Source of the DNA: Planktothrix rubescens CCAP 1459/22
GTDB lineage: Bacteria > Cyanobacteriota > Cyanobacteriia > Cyanobacteriales > Microcoleaceae
Reading direction: 5' to 3'
Length of the DNA stretch: 64,000 nucleotides
NCBI GenBank assembly: GCA_904830895.1
Contig: LR882958.1
Span: 3,612,001-3,676,000, forward strand
Positions 33,016-43,100 of this stretch are shown here, one piece after another. The notes under the pieces were generated by a model, which made no database searches, was not told where the DNA came from, and saw nothing but the letters and a program-made list of their open reading frames with translations. Within the stretch, counting starts at the first letter, position 1, and every line of letters begins with the position of its first letter. A program made the position numbers and the translations under genes.

Positions 33016-34684
33016 GGGCAACCTCCAGCGCATCAGGGTTAGCAACCAACGGTTCTGATTTCCCGTAACCATAGGGTTCAGAAATTACAATTGGCAATTC
33101 TTCAAAGTTTTCTGCTGTTGGAGGTGATGATAGCAACCATTCCAACCCAATAGCTCGCCAGGGATTTTTCGGCGCTTTTTCCCCCTGCACCCAAGATCCA
33201 ATCATGTTGAGGAGAAACGGCAATGTAGACATCCCCAACAAAAACCCCCCCAGACTGGCAATCACGTTCCAGAAGGCAAATTCGGGGTCGTAGGAGGCAA
33301 CACGGCGGGGCATTCCCTCTAATCCCATCGGGTGCATGGGAAAAAAGCAGATATTAGTACCCAGGAAAGTTAGGGCAAAATGCAATTTACCCAAACCTTC
33401 GGAATACATTCGCCCGGTCATTTTCGGAAACCAGTGATATAGGGCGGCGTACATTCCCATGACCACAGCACCATAAATCACATAGTGGAAATGTCCGACT
33501 ACAAAATAGGTATTGTTGACATGAATATCAATGGGGACTGCTGCCAACATAATCCCGGTGATCCCGGCAAACACAAACATTACCAAACCACCCAAGGCAA
33601 ATAACATGGGGGTATTTAGGCGCAATTTGCCACCCCAAACCGTTGCCACCCAAGCAAAAACTTTAATTCCAGTGGGAACTGAAATCAACATCGTAGTTGC
33701 CATAAACACCATCCGCATCCAACCAGGAGTACCACTGGCAAACATATGATGCACCCAGACAATACCGCTCAAACCTGTAATTACCAACGAGGAGATAGCA
33801 ACTACCTTGTAGCCAAATAATGGTTTGCGGGCATAGACGGGGAAAATCTCGGAGAAAACCCCAAAAATTGGCAAAATTATCACATAAACTGCCGGGTGAG
33901 AATAGAACCAAAAGAAGTGCTGGAATAAAATCGGATCGCCTCCCTTCGCCGGGTCAAAAAAGCTAGTCCCAACGGTGAGATCGAGTAACAACATCACCGC
34001 CCCGGCGGTTAGGGCAGGTAGGCCAAATAGTTGAATAATTTGGGCTGCTAATACCGTCCAGACAAATACGGGCATCCGAAACCAGGTCATTCCTGGGGCG
34101 CGCATTTTAAAAATGGTGGTAACAAAATTTACCGCCCCCATGATCGAGGACACACCGGATATCGCCACGGCTAATATCCACAAAACTTGGCCGTTAATCA
34201 GGTTCCCGGTAGGATTCTGGAGACTCACCGGAGGATAGGCCCACCAACCGGATTGGGAGGGGCCGCCGGGAACAAAGAAGCTGGCCATGAGGATCACCCC
34301 AAATACCGGAACCATCCAAAAGGCCACGGCATTCAAGCGGGGAAAGGCCATATCCCTGGCCCCAATCATCAAGGGGACGAGATAGTTGGATAATCCTACC
34401 AAGGAGGGGAATGTCCACAGGAATAACATAATAGTCCCGTGCATGGTGAACATGGCGTTGTAAACGGCACGGTCAAGCAAATCGGCTTCCGGGGTGATCA
34501 GTTCACCACGAATAATCATGGCCAGAATACCGCCAATTAAGAAGAAAAAGAAGGATGTTACTAGATATTGAATCCCGATCACTTTATGGTCGGTACTGAA
34601 ACCGAAAAATCTCCGCCAATTTTCAGGACTTTCGTCCATGGGTTGTTGGATATCCGCGATCGCATCAACAGAAATATTTGTCAT
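33002..34684 (-). CDS. ctaD: Haem-copper oxidase subunit I, A2-like (ARTO)
   Basis: 560 residues, twelve membrane segments. Haem a ligand in MFTMHGTIMLFLWTFP near residue 80; CuB/active-site Tyr motif FFWFYSHPAVYVIILP near 263, where YSHPxVY replaces GHPEVY, the mark of A2-type oxidases with a Tyr-Ser pair in the D-channel; haem and CuB histidines in VHHMFASG and VVGHFHYVIYG. With a subunit II lacking CuA this is the cyanobacterial alternative respiratory terminal oxidase, probably a quinol oxidase. Sits in the operon DUF2231-DUF2231-ctaC-ctaD-ctaE. Confidence 0.95.
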   Translation of the reverse strand: MTNISVDAIADIQQPMDESPENWRRFFGFSTDHKVIGIQYLVTSFFFFLIGGILAMIIRGELITPEADLLDRAVYNAMFTMHGTIMLFLWTFPSLVGLSNYLVPLMIGARDMAFPRLNAVAFWMVPVFGVILMASFFVPGGPSQSGWWAYPPVSLQNPTGNLINGQVLWILAVAISGVSSIMGAVNFVTTIFKMRAPGMTWFRMPVFVWTVLAAQIIQLFGLPALTAGAVMLLLDLTVGTSFFDPAKGGDPILFQHFFWFYSHPAVYVIILPIFGVFSEIFPVYARKPLFGYKVVAISSLVITGLSGIVWVHHMFASGTPGWMRMVFMATTMLISVPTGIKVFAWVATVWGGKLRLNTPMLFALGGLVMFVFAGITGIMLAAVPIDIHVNNTYFVVGHFHYVIYGAVVMGMYAALYHWFPKMTGRMYSEGLGKLHFALTFLGTNICFFPMHPMGLEGMPRRVASYDPEFAFWNVIASLGGFLLGMSTLPFLLNMIGSWVQGEKAPKNPWRAIGLEWLLSSPPTAENFEELPIVISEPYGYGKSEPLVANPDALEVAHESH

Positions 34685-34823
34685 GGTTTATAAGTAATCG
34701 TTGTTTAGTTAGGCTGTTTTAATTTGATGTAGGATCTTGATATACAAGCCTTATTTTGAATGGATTTGAAAATCAAACCTCTCTAACATGATTTGAATGA
34801 TGTTTTTGTGATTGAATTTGGCA

Positions 34824-35717
34824 TTATTCGATCCCAGAATTGGAATAATTGACTACGGGAGGAAGGGCTGGCTCAACGATTTTCCAGCGATCGCTATTAT
34901 TTCTTTTGCTATATTCAGTAAAAGCGCGATTGTAAGCCGTTATAGGCTTTTGGGTTGCCGTATTTGCTAACCATTGTTGATAAGCGTCGGCAGACTCCAC
35001 CACCACATCGGTTTGCATCGCCGCAAAATAAGTTCCGCTATATTGGGAATCCCGCAACCGATACCGTCCTTCCCGAATGGGCGTGAACTCAAAATCAATC
35101 ACCCGACCCGGAATAATATCTTGTTTGACGCGAAAGGCAGGTACATAAAAGCCATGTAGCACATCCTCCGATGCTAGTGTCAGGCGCGCCCGTTCGTTGT
35201 TAGGTAAATGCAATTCCGTACTGGTAATATTTTGGTCGGGATAGTAAAATTCCCATACCCATTGACGGGCACGGACTTCGATGGGATGTATCGGTGTTGC
35301 CAAAGAAGCATCTAAGGGGGCTGCGATCGCCATTGACCCATGAATATGTTCCATCGGCCCCAAAATTGACATTTGGTCATAAATCTGGTAGCTGTAGGCT
35401 GCAATCGAGACCACTAGCACAAAGGGAATTGCCGTCCAGACTATTTCCAATGGCACATTCCCTTCGATGTGGGGGCCATCGCTGGTATCGTATTTGCCGG
35501 CCTGTTGAAACAACACTGAGTAGGTCAGTGTCCCCACCACTCCCAGAAAAATAAACGTCCCCAGCGTCACCAGAAAGCTGAATAACTGATCAATCAATTG
35601 GGCTTCTGCTGAGGCTTGGGGGGGAAACCAAGAATAGGATTGCTGTCCCATCCACAGGCTGATCAGGGCAAGGGCGATCGCAATGACGCCTAAAATTAAA
35701 ATGGTACGAATTTTCAT
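34824..35717 (-). CDS. ctaC: Haem-copper oxidase subunit II lacking CuA (ARTO type)
   Basis: 297 residues with an N-terminal helix and a second one (FSFLVTLGTFIFLGVVGTLTYSV about 46-68), a third near 92-110 (IVWTAIPFVLVVSIAAYSY), then a cupredoxin domain (RARQWVWEFYYPD, DVLHGFYVPAFRVKQDIIPG). The usual CuA cluster CxxxCxxxHxxM is replaced by DSQYSGTYFAAM: both cysteines and the second histidine are absent. It thus cannot take electrons from cytochrome c through CuA, which fits a quinol-oxidising ARTO. Eight bases follow the upstream DUF2231 stop. Confidence 0.94.
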   Translation of the reverse strand: MKIRTILILGVIAIALALISLWMGQQSYSWFPPQASAEAQLIDQLFSFLVTLGTFIFLGVVGTLTYSVLFQQAGKYDTSDGPHIEGNVPLEIVWTAIPFVLVVSIAAYSYQIYDQMSILGPMEHIHGSMAIAAPLDASLATPIHPIEVRARQWVWEFYYPDQNITSTELHLPNNERARLTLASEDVLHGFYVPAFRVKQDIIPGRVIDFEFTPIREGRYRLRDSQYSGTYFAAMQTDVVVESADAYQQWLANTATQKPITAYNRAFTEYSKRNNSDRWKIVEPALPPVVNYSNSGIE

Positions 35718-35725
35718 GTTTTCCC

Positions 35726-36331
35726 CTAGTTCAACAGCAAATTGGGATTTTCTCCGATCCGCAACAGCCGATCAGCAGTAATATGCACGCCAAACTCGGC
35801 TGCCAATTGCGCTCCCAGGGTTCCGTGAACGAACATCAAAGCGAAAATACCCAATCCGGCTGCGAGGTAGAGCCACTGTACTTGCTGTGCTTGATCTTGA
35901 CGCCATAGAAAGCGCTGAAACCCTCGCCATACAGTCATTGCCACGATTAACAGCAATAATACAACCCCACCGACTCCGTGCCAAAGCATGGTTTCCATCG
36001 CTTGTAAGCCCCAGGCGCTTTTGACATCTGCCTCTGGTGATGCTAACATGATTTCGTAGAAACCTGCTGCTACGGTAAAGAAGGTGATGATGGCGGCGGC
36101 GAGCATATTATACCAACCGACATCGAAGAAATTTGACCGGGTGGCGGGAATTGCTAAAAATTTGAAGATGGGTTTTTCCAGGGGAAATAGTACACCTACG
36201 ATATCAAAGGCGATCGCCACAATAAACAATCCCAGGGTCAGATGCACTAGGTTAGGATGAATGGGCAGGGCGTAAGGTAAGCCATTAGCACCCAATTGTC
36301 CCTGGAGTTGGTCGATTAAATCATTATTCAT
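35726..36331 (-). CDS. DUF2231 membrane protein, ARTO-associated (1)
   Basis: 201 residues, four membrane segments. The N-terminal LPIHPNLVHLTLGLFIVAIAFDIVG carries the DUF2231 signature of a His-Pro followed by HLTLG; a second histidine-bearing helix METMLWHGVGGVVLLLLIV and FVHGTLGAQLAAEFG follow. Histidines in opposed helices could ligate haem, which is speculation. Its start overlaps the stop of the second DUF2231 gene (TAATG) and its stop lies eight bases before ctaC. A pair of such genes upstream of the ctaCDE ARTO set is known in cyanobacteria. Confidence 0.85.
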   Translation of the reverse strand: MNNDLIDQLQGQLGANGLPYALPIHPNLVHLTLGLFIVAIAFDIVGVLFPLEKPIFKFLAIPATRSNFFDVGWYNMLAAAIITFFTVAAGFYEIMLASPEADVKSAWGLQAMETMLWHGVGGVVLLLLIVAMTVWRGFQRFLWRQDQAQQVQWLYLAAGLGIFALMFVHGTLGAQLAAEFGVHITADRLLRIGENPNLLLN

Positions 36332-36828
36332 TACAACAAGCCCTCCCGCACGGCTTCAACAACTCGAACTGTATGTAGTCCATAAACCCACACCAGCACA
36401 TCTCCTAAATAAACTTGGAAAAATACTATTCCAGTTAACAGTATATTTACTCCTAAAAACGAGGGGGGCAAGGTTTTGGGATCGCGCGATCGCAATACAT
36501 AGCGCCAGGCGGTAATTGCTGCAATAATCCCAGATAATGACCATCCTAGTATTGTATGCAGGTTCAAGGTTGATTCTGCTGCTGAGTAGGGTTCGGCTAA
36601 TCCCGCTTCAATCTGTCCAAAAATAATAGCAATGAAGATGGAAATTGTCGCAAAAAACAAATTCCACCAACTGACTTCATACAGTCTAGGATTGCGGGTG
36701 ACATAGCCAATTACATCACATAAAACCGCAAACAACACCATAGCAATCACAAAATGCACTACGATTGGGTGCATCGTGTCAGGATAGGGCAAATTATGGT
36801 CGTTAAGTGGGGGAAGATACTCGAACAT
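36331..36828 (-). CDS. DUF2231 membrane protein, ARTO-associated (2)
   Basis: 165 residues from the ATG at 36828 (MFEYLPPLNDHNLPYPDTMHPIVVHF); an upstream ATG at 36861 adds a short basic leader and is less likely. Four membrane segments; DTMHPIVVHFVIAMVLFAVLCDVIGY repeats the HPIVVHF signature of its neighbour and LHTILGWSLSGIIAAITAWRYV carries a further histidine. First gene of the ARTO operon. Function unknown; co-assembly or haem/quinone handling for the oxidase is inferred only from position. Confidence 0.83.
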   Translation of the reverse strand: MFEYLPPLNDHNLPYPDTMHPIVVHFVIAMVLFAVLCDVIGYVTRNPRLYEVSWWNLFFATISIFIAIIFGQIEAGLAEPYSAAESTLNLHTILGWSLSGIIAAITAWRYVLRSRDPKTLPPSFLGVNILLTGIVFFQVYLGDVLVWVYGLHTVRVVEAVREGLL

Positions 36829-37352
36829 GATATTTTTAATCTTGGAACTAAACCTTAACAAATCCAGAATAAATTACATCAAACCACTCAAAATAAATCA
36901 ACTTTTCCGGTTGACAGCAGTTCTATAAAATTTACCATGATCAGAGTCATAAGCACCAATTCAGATCACAAAAAATTGCTTTTTCTTTATGTCATATAAT
37001 TTTAGCATCATCCTCCTTTCTTATTTTTGGTCAATTAATAATACATCATTTTGAGATCACTTGATTGAATTGAGTATATCAGGATTTTTTAAGCTGTATA
37101 TCCTGTTCAATAAGTTTGACGAGTTGTCTTTTTATCAATGCCGGATTTTGGGCAAAAATCAAGTGCTATAGCTACCCAATATACCTATTAATAAAACTTT
37201 GCTTGATTTTATACAAATATAGCCTGGAAGTTCTGAAGCACAACAACGGTTGTTATTTCAGTGAAACCCTTTAATCATAAACTATTGCGTACAGAAATAT
37301 AAAATTGAGGTACAATCATAGAATATTTATCAATTGTATATCAACAAAACCG
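36829..37352. other. Divergent intergenic region, oxidase operon / metal sensor
   Basis: About 520 bases, AT-rich, between the minus-strand oxidase operon and the plus-strand CsoR-like gene. It should hold both promoters, but I see no clear -35/-10 pair or operator that I would assert. A scrap GAAGCACAACAAC near 37233 resembles the repeat at 24518. A 17-codon frame after AAGGAGG near 37010 on the minus strand is too short to call. Confidence 0.5.
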
Positions 37353-37703
37353 ATGAATGAATTAGAACCGACGGTAGAAGAACTCAAGGATTTACTGGAA
37401 CATCATGATCATGAACATTCTAGTCATCCCCATATTCATAGTGAAGAATCTTTGCGAAAAATAGTCAATCGTCTATCACGCTTAGAGGGACATATTCGGG
37501 GTGTTAAAACAATGGTACAAGAAAATCGTCCCTGTCCTGATGTATTAGTCCAAATTGCTGCTATTAGAGGGGCTTTAGATCGGGTAGCTAGAATTATTTT
37601 AGATGAACATTTGAGTGAATGTGTCGCTAGGGCAGCAAAAGAAGGTAATATTGATGTTGAAATTGAAGCTTTAAAAGCAGCATTAGATCGTTTTTTACCA
37701 TAA
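37353..37703 (+). CDS. CsoR/RcnR/InrS family metal-sensing repressor
   Basis: 116 residues from the ATG at 37353 (MNELEPTVEELKDLLEHHDH). A His-rich tail (EHHDHEHSSHPHIHSEE, about 16-33) precedes the all-helical DUF156 fold: RLSRLEGHIRGVKTMVQENRPCPDVLVQIAA and LDEHLSECVARAA. The likely ligand set is His in EGHIRG, Cys in RPCPD, and His and Cys in LDEHLSECV, the arrangement of the Synechocystis Ni(II) sensor InrS; Cu(I) or Co(II) remain possible. Probably co-transcribed with the membrane gene eight bases downstream, and divergent from the oxidase operon. Confidence 0.9.
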   Translation: MNELEPTVEELKDLLEHHDHEHSSHPHIHSEESLRKIVNRLSRLEGHIRGVKTMVQENRPCPDVLVQIAAIRGALDRVARIILDEHLSECVARAAKEGNIDVEIEALKAALDRFLP

Positions 37704-37710
37704 TTTAAGC

Positions 37711-38355
37711 ATGAAAAATAAAATAGTTTTTGGTTTAATTTGGCTAGGATTTATTCTGTATGCGTTTATTTTTGCACCACCGGATCAGCCCGAAACTTTG
37801 GATTTAATCCAAAATCTATCAACCGGGAACTGGACAGGAATTAATCCTTTAATTATCGCCCTATTTAATATTATGGGGATTTGGCCGTTAATTTATAGCT
37901 GTGTTCTATTTATTGATGGACATGGACAAAAAACTCCGGCTTGGCTATTTGCAACTTTATCTTTTGGGGTGGGTGCTTTTGCGATTTTACCTTACCTAGC
38001 TTTGCGCCAACCTAACCCTCAATTTTTAGGAAAAAAATCATGGTTTATAAAAATATTAGATTCTCGAATTACGGGACTATTATTAACATTAGGAACAATT
38101 ATACTGGTGATTTATGGTTTAACCCAAGGCAATTGGGAAGATTTTATTCAACAGTGGCAAACTAGCCGTTTTATTCACGTTATGAGTCTTGATTTTTTAT
38201 TATTAAGTATTTTGTTTCCAGTTTTATTAACAGATGATCGAGCTAGACGAGGAATGGAAAAATCTGTAATATTGGAGTGGATTAGCTTAATTCCTTTATT
38301 TGGGGCACTATTTTATTTAACAACAAGAGTACCTTTAAATCATCAAACTGAGTGA
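37711..38355 (+). CDS. Conserved multi-pass membrane protein
   Basis: 214 residues with five or six hydrophobic segments (FGLIWLGFILYAFIFAPP, INPLIIALFNIMGIWPLIYSCVLF, PAWLFATLSFGVGAFAILPYLAL, GLLLTLGTIILVIYGL, FLLLSILFPVLL, WISLIPLFGALFYL). LPYLALRQPNP near 97 and DDRARRGM near 188 are distinctive. The general pattern is that of a cyanobacteria/plant membrane family of unknown function. It starts seven bases after the metal-sensor stop, so co-transcription is likely, but a transport role is not shown by motif. Confidence 0.8.
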   Translation: MKNKIVFGLIWLGFILYAFIFAPPDQPETLDLIQNLSTGNWTGINPLIIALFNIMGIWPLIYSCVLFIDGHGQKTPAWLFATLSFGVGAFAILPYLALRQPNPQFLGKKSWFIKILDSRITGLLLTLGTIILVIYGLTQGNWEDFIQQWQTSRFIHVMSLDFLLLSILFPVLLTDDRARRGMEKSVILEWISLIPLFGALFYLTTRVPLNHQTE

Positions 38356-38459
38356 TAAGAATTATTTTGCTGATCCCAAAATCATCAAAACATCATCTAT
38401 AATAAACTTCCAATATTCTCAATTGAGTCTATTCTCCGTTTCCCGTTTTCGACAAAACC

Positions 38460-40097
38460 ATGAACAAGCGTCTAGCATCTTGGAATTCCTATTTTCCTCT
38501 AATCTTAACTGGCCTCCTGATGAGTGCTTGTGGAAGTGAACCCCAGGCGGCGGCACCTCCACCTGTCTCAGTAAATTTGGCGGTGGTAGGCAAGAGTAAT
38601 GTTAGAGATACCAGCGAATTTAATGCTAGGGTCGAAGGAATTGAAAATGCGGTGATTCAACCCCGTGTTAATGGCTTAGTGAAACAGGTTTTTGTCCGTT
38701 TGGGCGATCGCATTTCTCAAAATACCCCGTTAATTGAAATTGACGGACGCCAACAACAGGCGAATTACGAAGGTCAATTAGCCAGCGTTGAGTCCAGAAT
38801 GGCACAACTCAACAGTGCTAGGGCCAATCTGGACGCTCAACGATCGGAATTGCAGCGAATCCAAGCCCAACTGACTTATCAATCCCAAGAAGCTGATTTA
38901 CAAGATGCTCAACAAACCCTAGCCGCCGAAAAAAATGAAAAACAGCGATTAGAGTATGAATTAGAATATACCTCCGTCGCGGATGAGCTCAAAACCGCCC
39001 AAGAGAATGTGCAGGTAGGGCTCAAAGAACGGGAGCGCCGACGGGCAATTATGGACGAGCGGAAAAAAGCTTATGATCGTTATCAACAACTGTATGAACA
39101 GGGGGTTGTTTCCTCAGAAATCTACGATCAAAAATTAAGAGACTATCAAGCATCTCAAGCGGATTTTGCGGCTCAAGAACGGGAGATTATGTCCCTACAA
39201 GCGCGGGTGAGAACCGCCCAACAAAACCTAGAACGTCAAATTTCCACCTTAAACACCCAAATAGAAACCCAACAAAGACGGGTGGATGCTTCTCAAGCGA
39301 AAGTTGAAAGTGCCACCCAGAATTATAACCGTCAAGTCTCAACTCTGAGCGCTCAAATCGCCAGTCAAGAAAAAGTGATTCAGGCTCAAGAATCTGAGGT
39401 ACAAAGACTCCAGCGCGATATTGACCAAGCCCGGTCAACCGCAACGGCCGGACAAATCCAATTGGGATATTATCAAATCAATGCCCCGATTGATGGGATA
39501 GTCGGGGAGGTAATGGTCAAAGCTGGAGATTTTGTCGATAGTCAAACTACAATTACCACCATTCGACAAAATGATTTATTAGAAGTTCAAATTAATATTC
39601 CCATTGAACGCCTTTCCCAAATTAGATCAGGAACTTTAGTCGAGCTTAGATATCAAGAAACCGGAGCATTAATCGGAACCTCCCAGGTGTCCTATATTTC
39701 CCCCAGTGCGGGGACAGGAACCCAAACTATTTTAGTTAAAGCGATTTATGATAACCGTAATAATAGACTCCGAACCGATCAAATTGTCCGTGCTAAGGTA
39801 ATCTGGGAACAACAATCGGGAATCACAGTTCCCGTAACTTCGATTAGTCGAGTTGGCGATCAAAGTTTTGTCTTTGTCGCCCAAGAACAAACTCAGGACG
39901 GGAACACTCGATTAATCGCTAAACAAAGACCCGTGCAGTTAGGCAGTATTCAAGATCAGAGCTTTGAAGTTCGCTCGGGTTTAAAAACTGGAGAAAAAGT
40001 GGTTATAGATGGCGTGGTCAAGTTACGAGATGGCACACCCATTACGGATAAAAAACAGCAACCCACCACCGACGCCCCCTCACCCGGAAAACAATAA
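38460..40097 (+). CDS. RND efflux periplasmic adaptor (MFP/AcrA-like lipoprotein)
   Basis: 545 residues, longer than the usual 400 owing to an extended coiled coil (about 110-330, rich in Gln/Arg: AQRSELQRIQAQLTYQSQEA). N-terminal hydrophobic segment ends in a lipobox-like LMSAC at residue 25. Lipoyl halves flank the coil: VIQPRVNGLVKQVFVRLGD near 65 and YYQINAPIDGIVGEVMVKAGD near 340; a beta-barrel and membrane-proximal domain follow. It links the inner-membrane RND pump encoded next to an outer-membrane TolC not in this window. Confidence 0.93.
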   Translation: MNKRLASWNSYFPLILTGLLMSACGSEPQAAAPPPVSVNLAVVGKSNVRDTSEFNARVEGIENAVIQPRVNGLVKQVFVRLGDRISQNTPLIEIDGRQQQANYEGQLASVESRMAQLNSARANLDAQRSELQRIQAQLTYQSQEADLQDAQQTLAAEKNEKQRLEYELEYTSVADELKTAQENVQVGLKERERRRAIMDERKKAYDRYQQLYEQGVVSSEIYDQKLRDYQASQADFAAQEREIMSLQARVRTAQQNLERQISTLNTQIETQQRRVDASQAKVESATQNYNRQVSTLSAQIASQEKVIQAQESEVQRLQRDIDQARSTATAGQIQLGYYQINAPIDGIVGEVMVKAGDFVDSQTTITTIRQNDLLEVQINIPIERLSQIRSGTLVELRYQETGALIGTSQVSYISPSAGTGTQTILVKAIYDNRNNRLRTDQIVRAKVIWEQQSGITVPVTSISRVGDQSFVFVAQEQTQDGNTRLIAKQRPVQLGSIQDQSFEVRSGLKTGEKVVIDGVVKLRDGTPITDKKQQPTTDAPSPGKQ

Positions 40098-40151
40098 ATT
40101 ACCTGGTTAATCGCCAACTCCCACTAACTGCCAACCCCTGAGAAGATTGCT

Positions 40152-43100
40152 ATGCTTCTGTTTGTTCAAACTTTTATTAAACGACCTGTCCTAACGACAG
40201 TCTGTAGTATCCTGATTATTTTGATCGGGGCTATCTCCATTCCCCTGCTGCCGATTACGCAACTTCCCAACCTAGCAAATACCCAAATTAGTGTTGTTGG
40301 GGTCAATATTGGTGCGGATGCAGAAACAACGGAAACTACCGTTACCACCATCATCGAGAGGGAAATTAACGGGGTGGAGGGGATGAAATATCTTTCCTCC
40401 AGTACGGGAAATAACGGCATCAGTAATATTTCCGTGTTTTTTCCCAATGATGTTGATCGGAATATTGCCCAAGTTAACGTTCAAAACCGAGTTGCTCAGG
40501 CCGAGTCTAATTTACCCGATATTGTGAGGCAAATTGGGCTTTCCGTGCAGGCGTCATCCCCTAGTATTCTATTGGTGATCGGTTTTTATTCTGATACAGA
40601 CGAAAGCGGAAAACCGATATATGACACCACATTTATTAGTAATTATATTGATCTTTTTATTGTTGACCAATTGAGCCGGGTTCCTGGGGTGGGTCAGGTG
40701 ACAATCTTTGGAGAGCGCAAATATGCCATGCGGCTATGGCTTGATCCATCTCGAATGGCCGCCAGGGGATTAACGGCCCAGGATTTGGCCTCAGCATTAA
40801 GAACACAAAACGTCCAGGTAGGGGCCGGAAAAATCGGTCAACAACCCACACCCGCCGATCAACTCTTTGAAATTCCCCTACAGGCTGCTAGTCGCCTCCG
40901 CACCGTCGAGGAATTTGAACAAATGGTACTCAAAACCACCGACAGTGGAGAGTTAATCACCATTAAGGACGTGGGCCGAGCCGAGTTAGGGGCAGAAAAT
41001 TATGATTTGGAATCGACCTATAATGGCGAACCCGCCGTGGGTTTGGGGATTTATCAACTTCCGGGTAGTAATGCCCTAGAAACCGCCGCCCAACTTAAAG
41101 CCACAATGGCGGAACTGAGTAAAAATTTCCCACCGGGCGTTAACAGCCAGATTGCCTATGACACCACCCTGTTTATTAATGTGTCCCTTCAGGAAGTGGC
41201 AATCACCCTAATTATGGCCATTGCCTTAGTGGTGCTGGTGATTTTTGTATTTTTGCAAGATTGGCGAGCTACCTTAATTCCAGCAATTGCGATTCCGGTG
41301 GCCTTAATCGGAGCCATGGCTGGGTTAAAAGCCTTGGGATTTGAACTGAATACTTTAACCCTATTTGCTTGTACCTTAGCCGCAGGTTTAGTCGTGGACG
41401 ATGCCATCGTGGTTGTCGAAGCGGTGATGATCAAAATTGAACAAGGGATGAAACCTCTGCAAGCCGCCCTAGATGCCATGTCAGAACTGACCGGGGCGAT
41501 CATTGCGACCTCGATTGTTTTGCTGGCGGTGTTTGTTCCGGTATTGTTTTTCCCCGGAACAACGGGGGTAATTTATAAACAATTTGCGGTGACAATTATT
41601 TTTGCGGTAATCTTTTCTACCTTTAATGCCCTTTCCTTTTCTCCGAGTATGGCGGGGCTATTGTTACGTCGCCAAAAGAAAACCGGGGGGCCTTTGGGGT
41701 GGTTTTTTGAGCAATTTAACCGAGGTTTTGGTTGGGTACAGGAAAAATACGCTGGAGTTGTTGGTTTTCTCACCCGGATTAATTCCTTGGTGATGATTAT
41801 ATTTGTCGCCGGGTTAGCAACAACGGTATTTGTTTATCAACAAGTACCATCGGGGTTTGTCCCAGAAGAAGATCAGGGCTATTTGATCGTGATCTTTCGG
41901 ACTCCTGATGGCGTGTCCCTCAACTATACCGCTAGGGCTGCTGAACAAATTGTGGATCGGACTTTGGCAATTCCTGAAATTGAAAGTGTGTTTGCGATTC
42001 CTGGGTTTGGTTTTGAGGGACAGAATCCCAGTCAGGGGATTGCTTTTGTGTTACTCAAACCTTGGGATCAGCGACCGGATGCCTCTCAATCGGTGTTTGG
42101 GGTTCTAAGACGATTAAATGGGTCGTTACAATCTATTCCTGAAGTTCAAGCCTTTGCGGTGAATGCTCCCCCGGTGCAGGGTTTGAGTACCACCGGAGGC
42201 TTTGAATTTCAGTTACTAGATACAACGGGAAATTTACCGATTCAATCCTTAGTGGAAAATGGCAATCGTTTAATTGAAGCCGCTAATTCTAATCCGACTT
42301 TTGCCGGGGTATTTAGTCAGTTTTCTGCTAGTAAGGCTCAGAAAAGGGTTGAGGTGTTGCGCGATCGCGCTAATGCTTTGAATGTGGATGTGAACCAAAT
42401 TTTTAGTACCTTACAAACCTATTTGGGGTCATCCTATATTAATGACTTTGTTTTAGGTCAACGTCAATATCGGGTTGTGGCTCAAGCGGAAAAACAATTC
42501 CGCGCCCGACCGGAGGATATTACTCAATTATATGTGCGTTCCCGGGATGGAGAGATGATTTCCCTGAGTAATTTGGTCAAACTCACGGATTTTGTTGGGC
42601 CAGAAACTATCAACCATTTTAATATCTTCCGTTCTATGTTGATTCAAGGAAACCCCGCCCCTGGAGCCAGTACGGGTCAAGCGATCGCCGCGATGGAAAA
42701 ATTAGCCTCTGAGGTCTTAGACCCCGGTTTTAGTTATGCTTGGCAGGGTAGTGCCTTAGAAGAAAAGTCTTCCGGCGGGGCGGCAATTTTAATTTTCGGA
42801 TTAGCATTTATTATGGCTTTTCTGGTGCTATCGGCCCAGTACGAAAGTTATATTGATCCGATGATTATTATGTTATCGGTGCCTCTGGCGGTCTTGGGAG
42901 CGATGGCCGCGGTTTGGTTCCGGTCGAATGTTCTCTTGCAAGGGACGGTCTGGCCCCTAATTACCAATGATGTTTATGTCCAGGTGGCCTTGGTGATGTT
43001 GATTGGTTTGGCTTCTAAAAACTCGATTCTGATTGTGGAGTTTGCTAACCAACTCAGGGACAAGGGTTTAAGTATTACCCAAGCCGCAATTCAAGCGGGG

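Noticed and set aside
36905-36935. TTGACA and TATAAA boxes near the oxidase operon
   Set aside because: Spacing is about 7 bases and the orientation does not suit the flanking genes.
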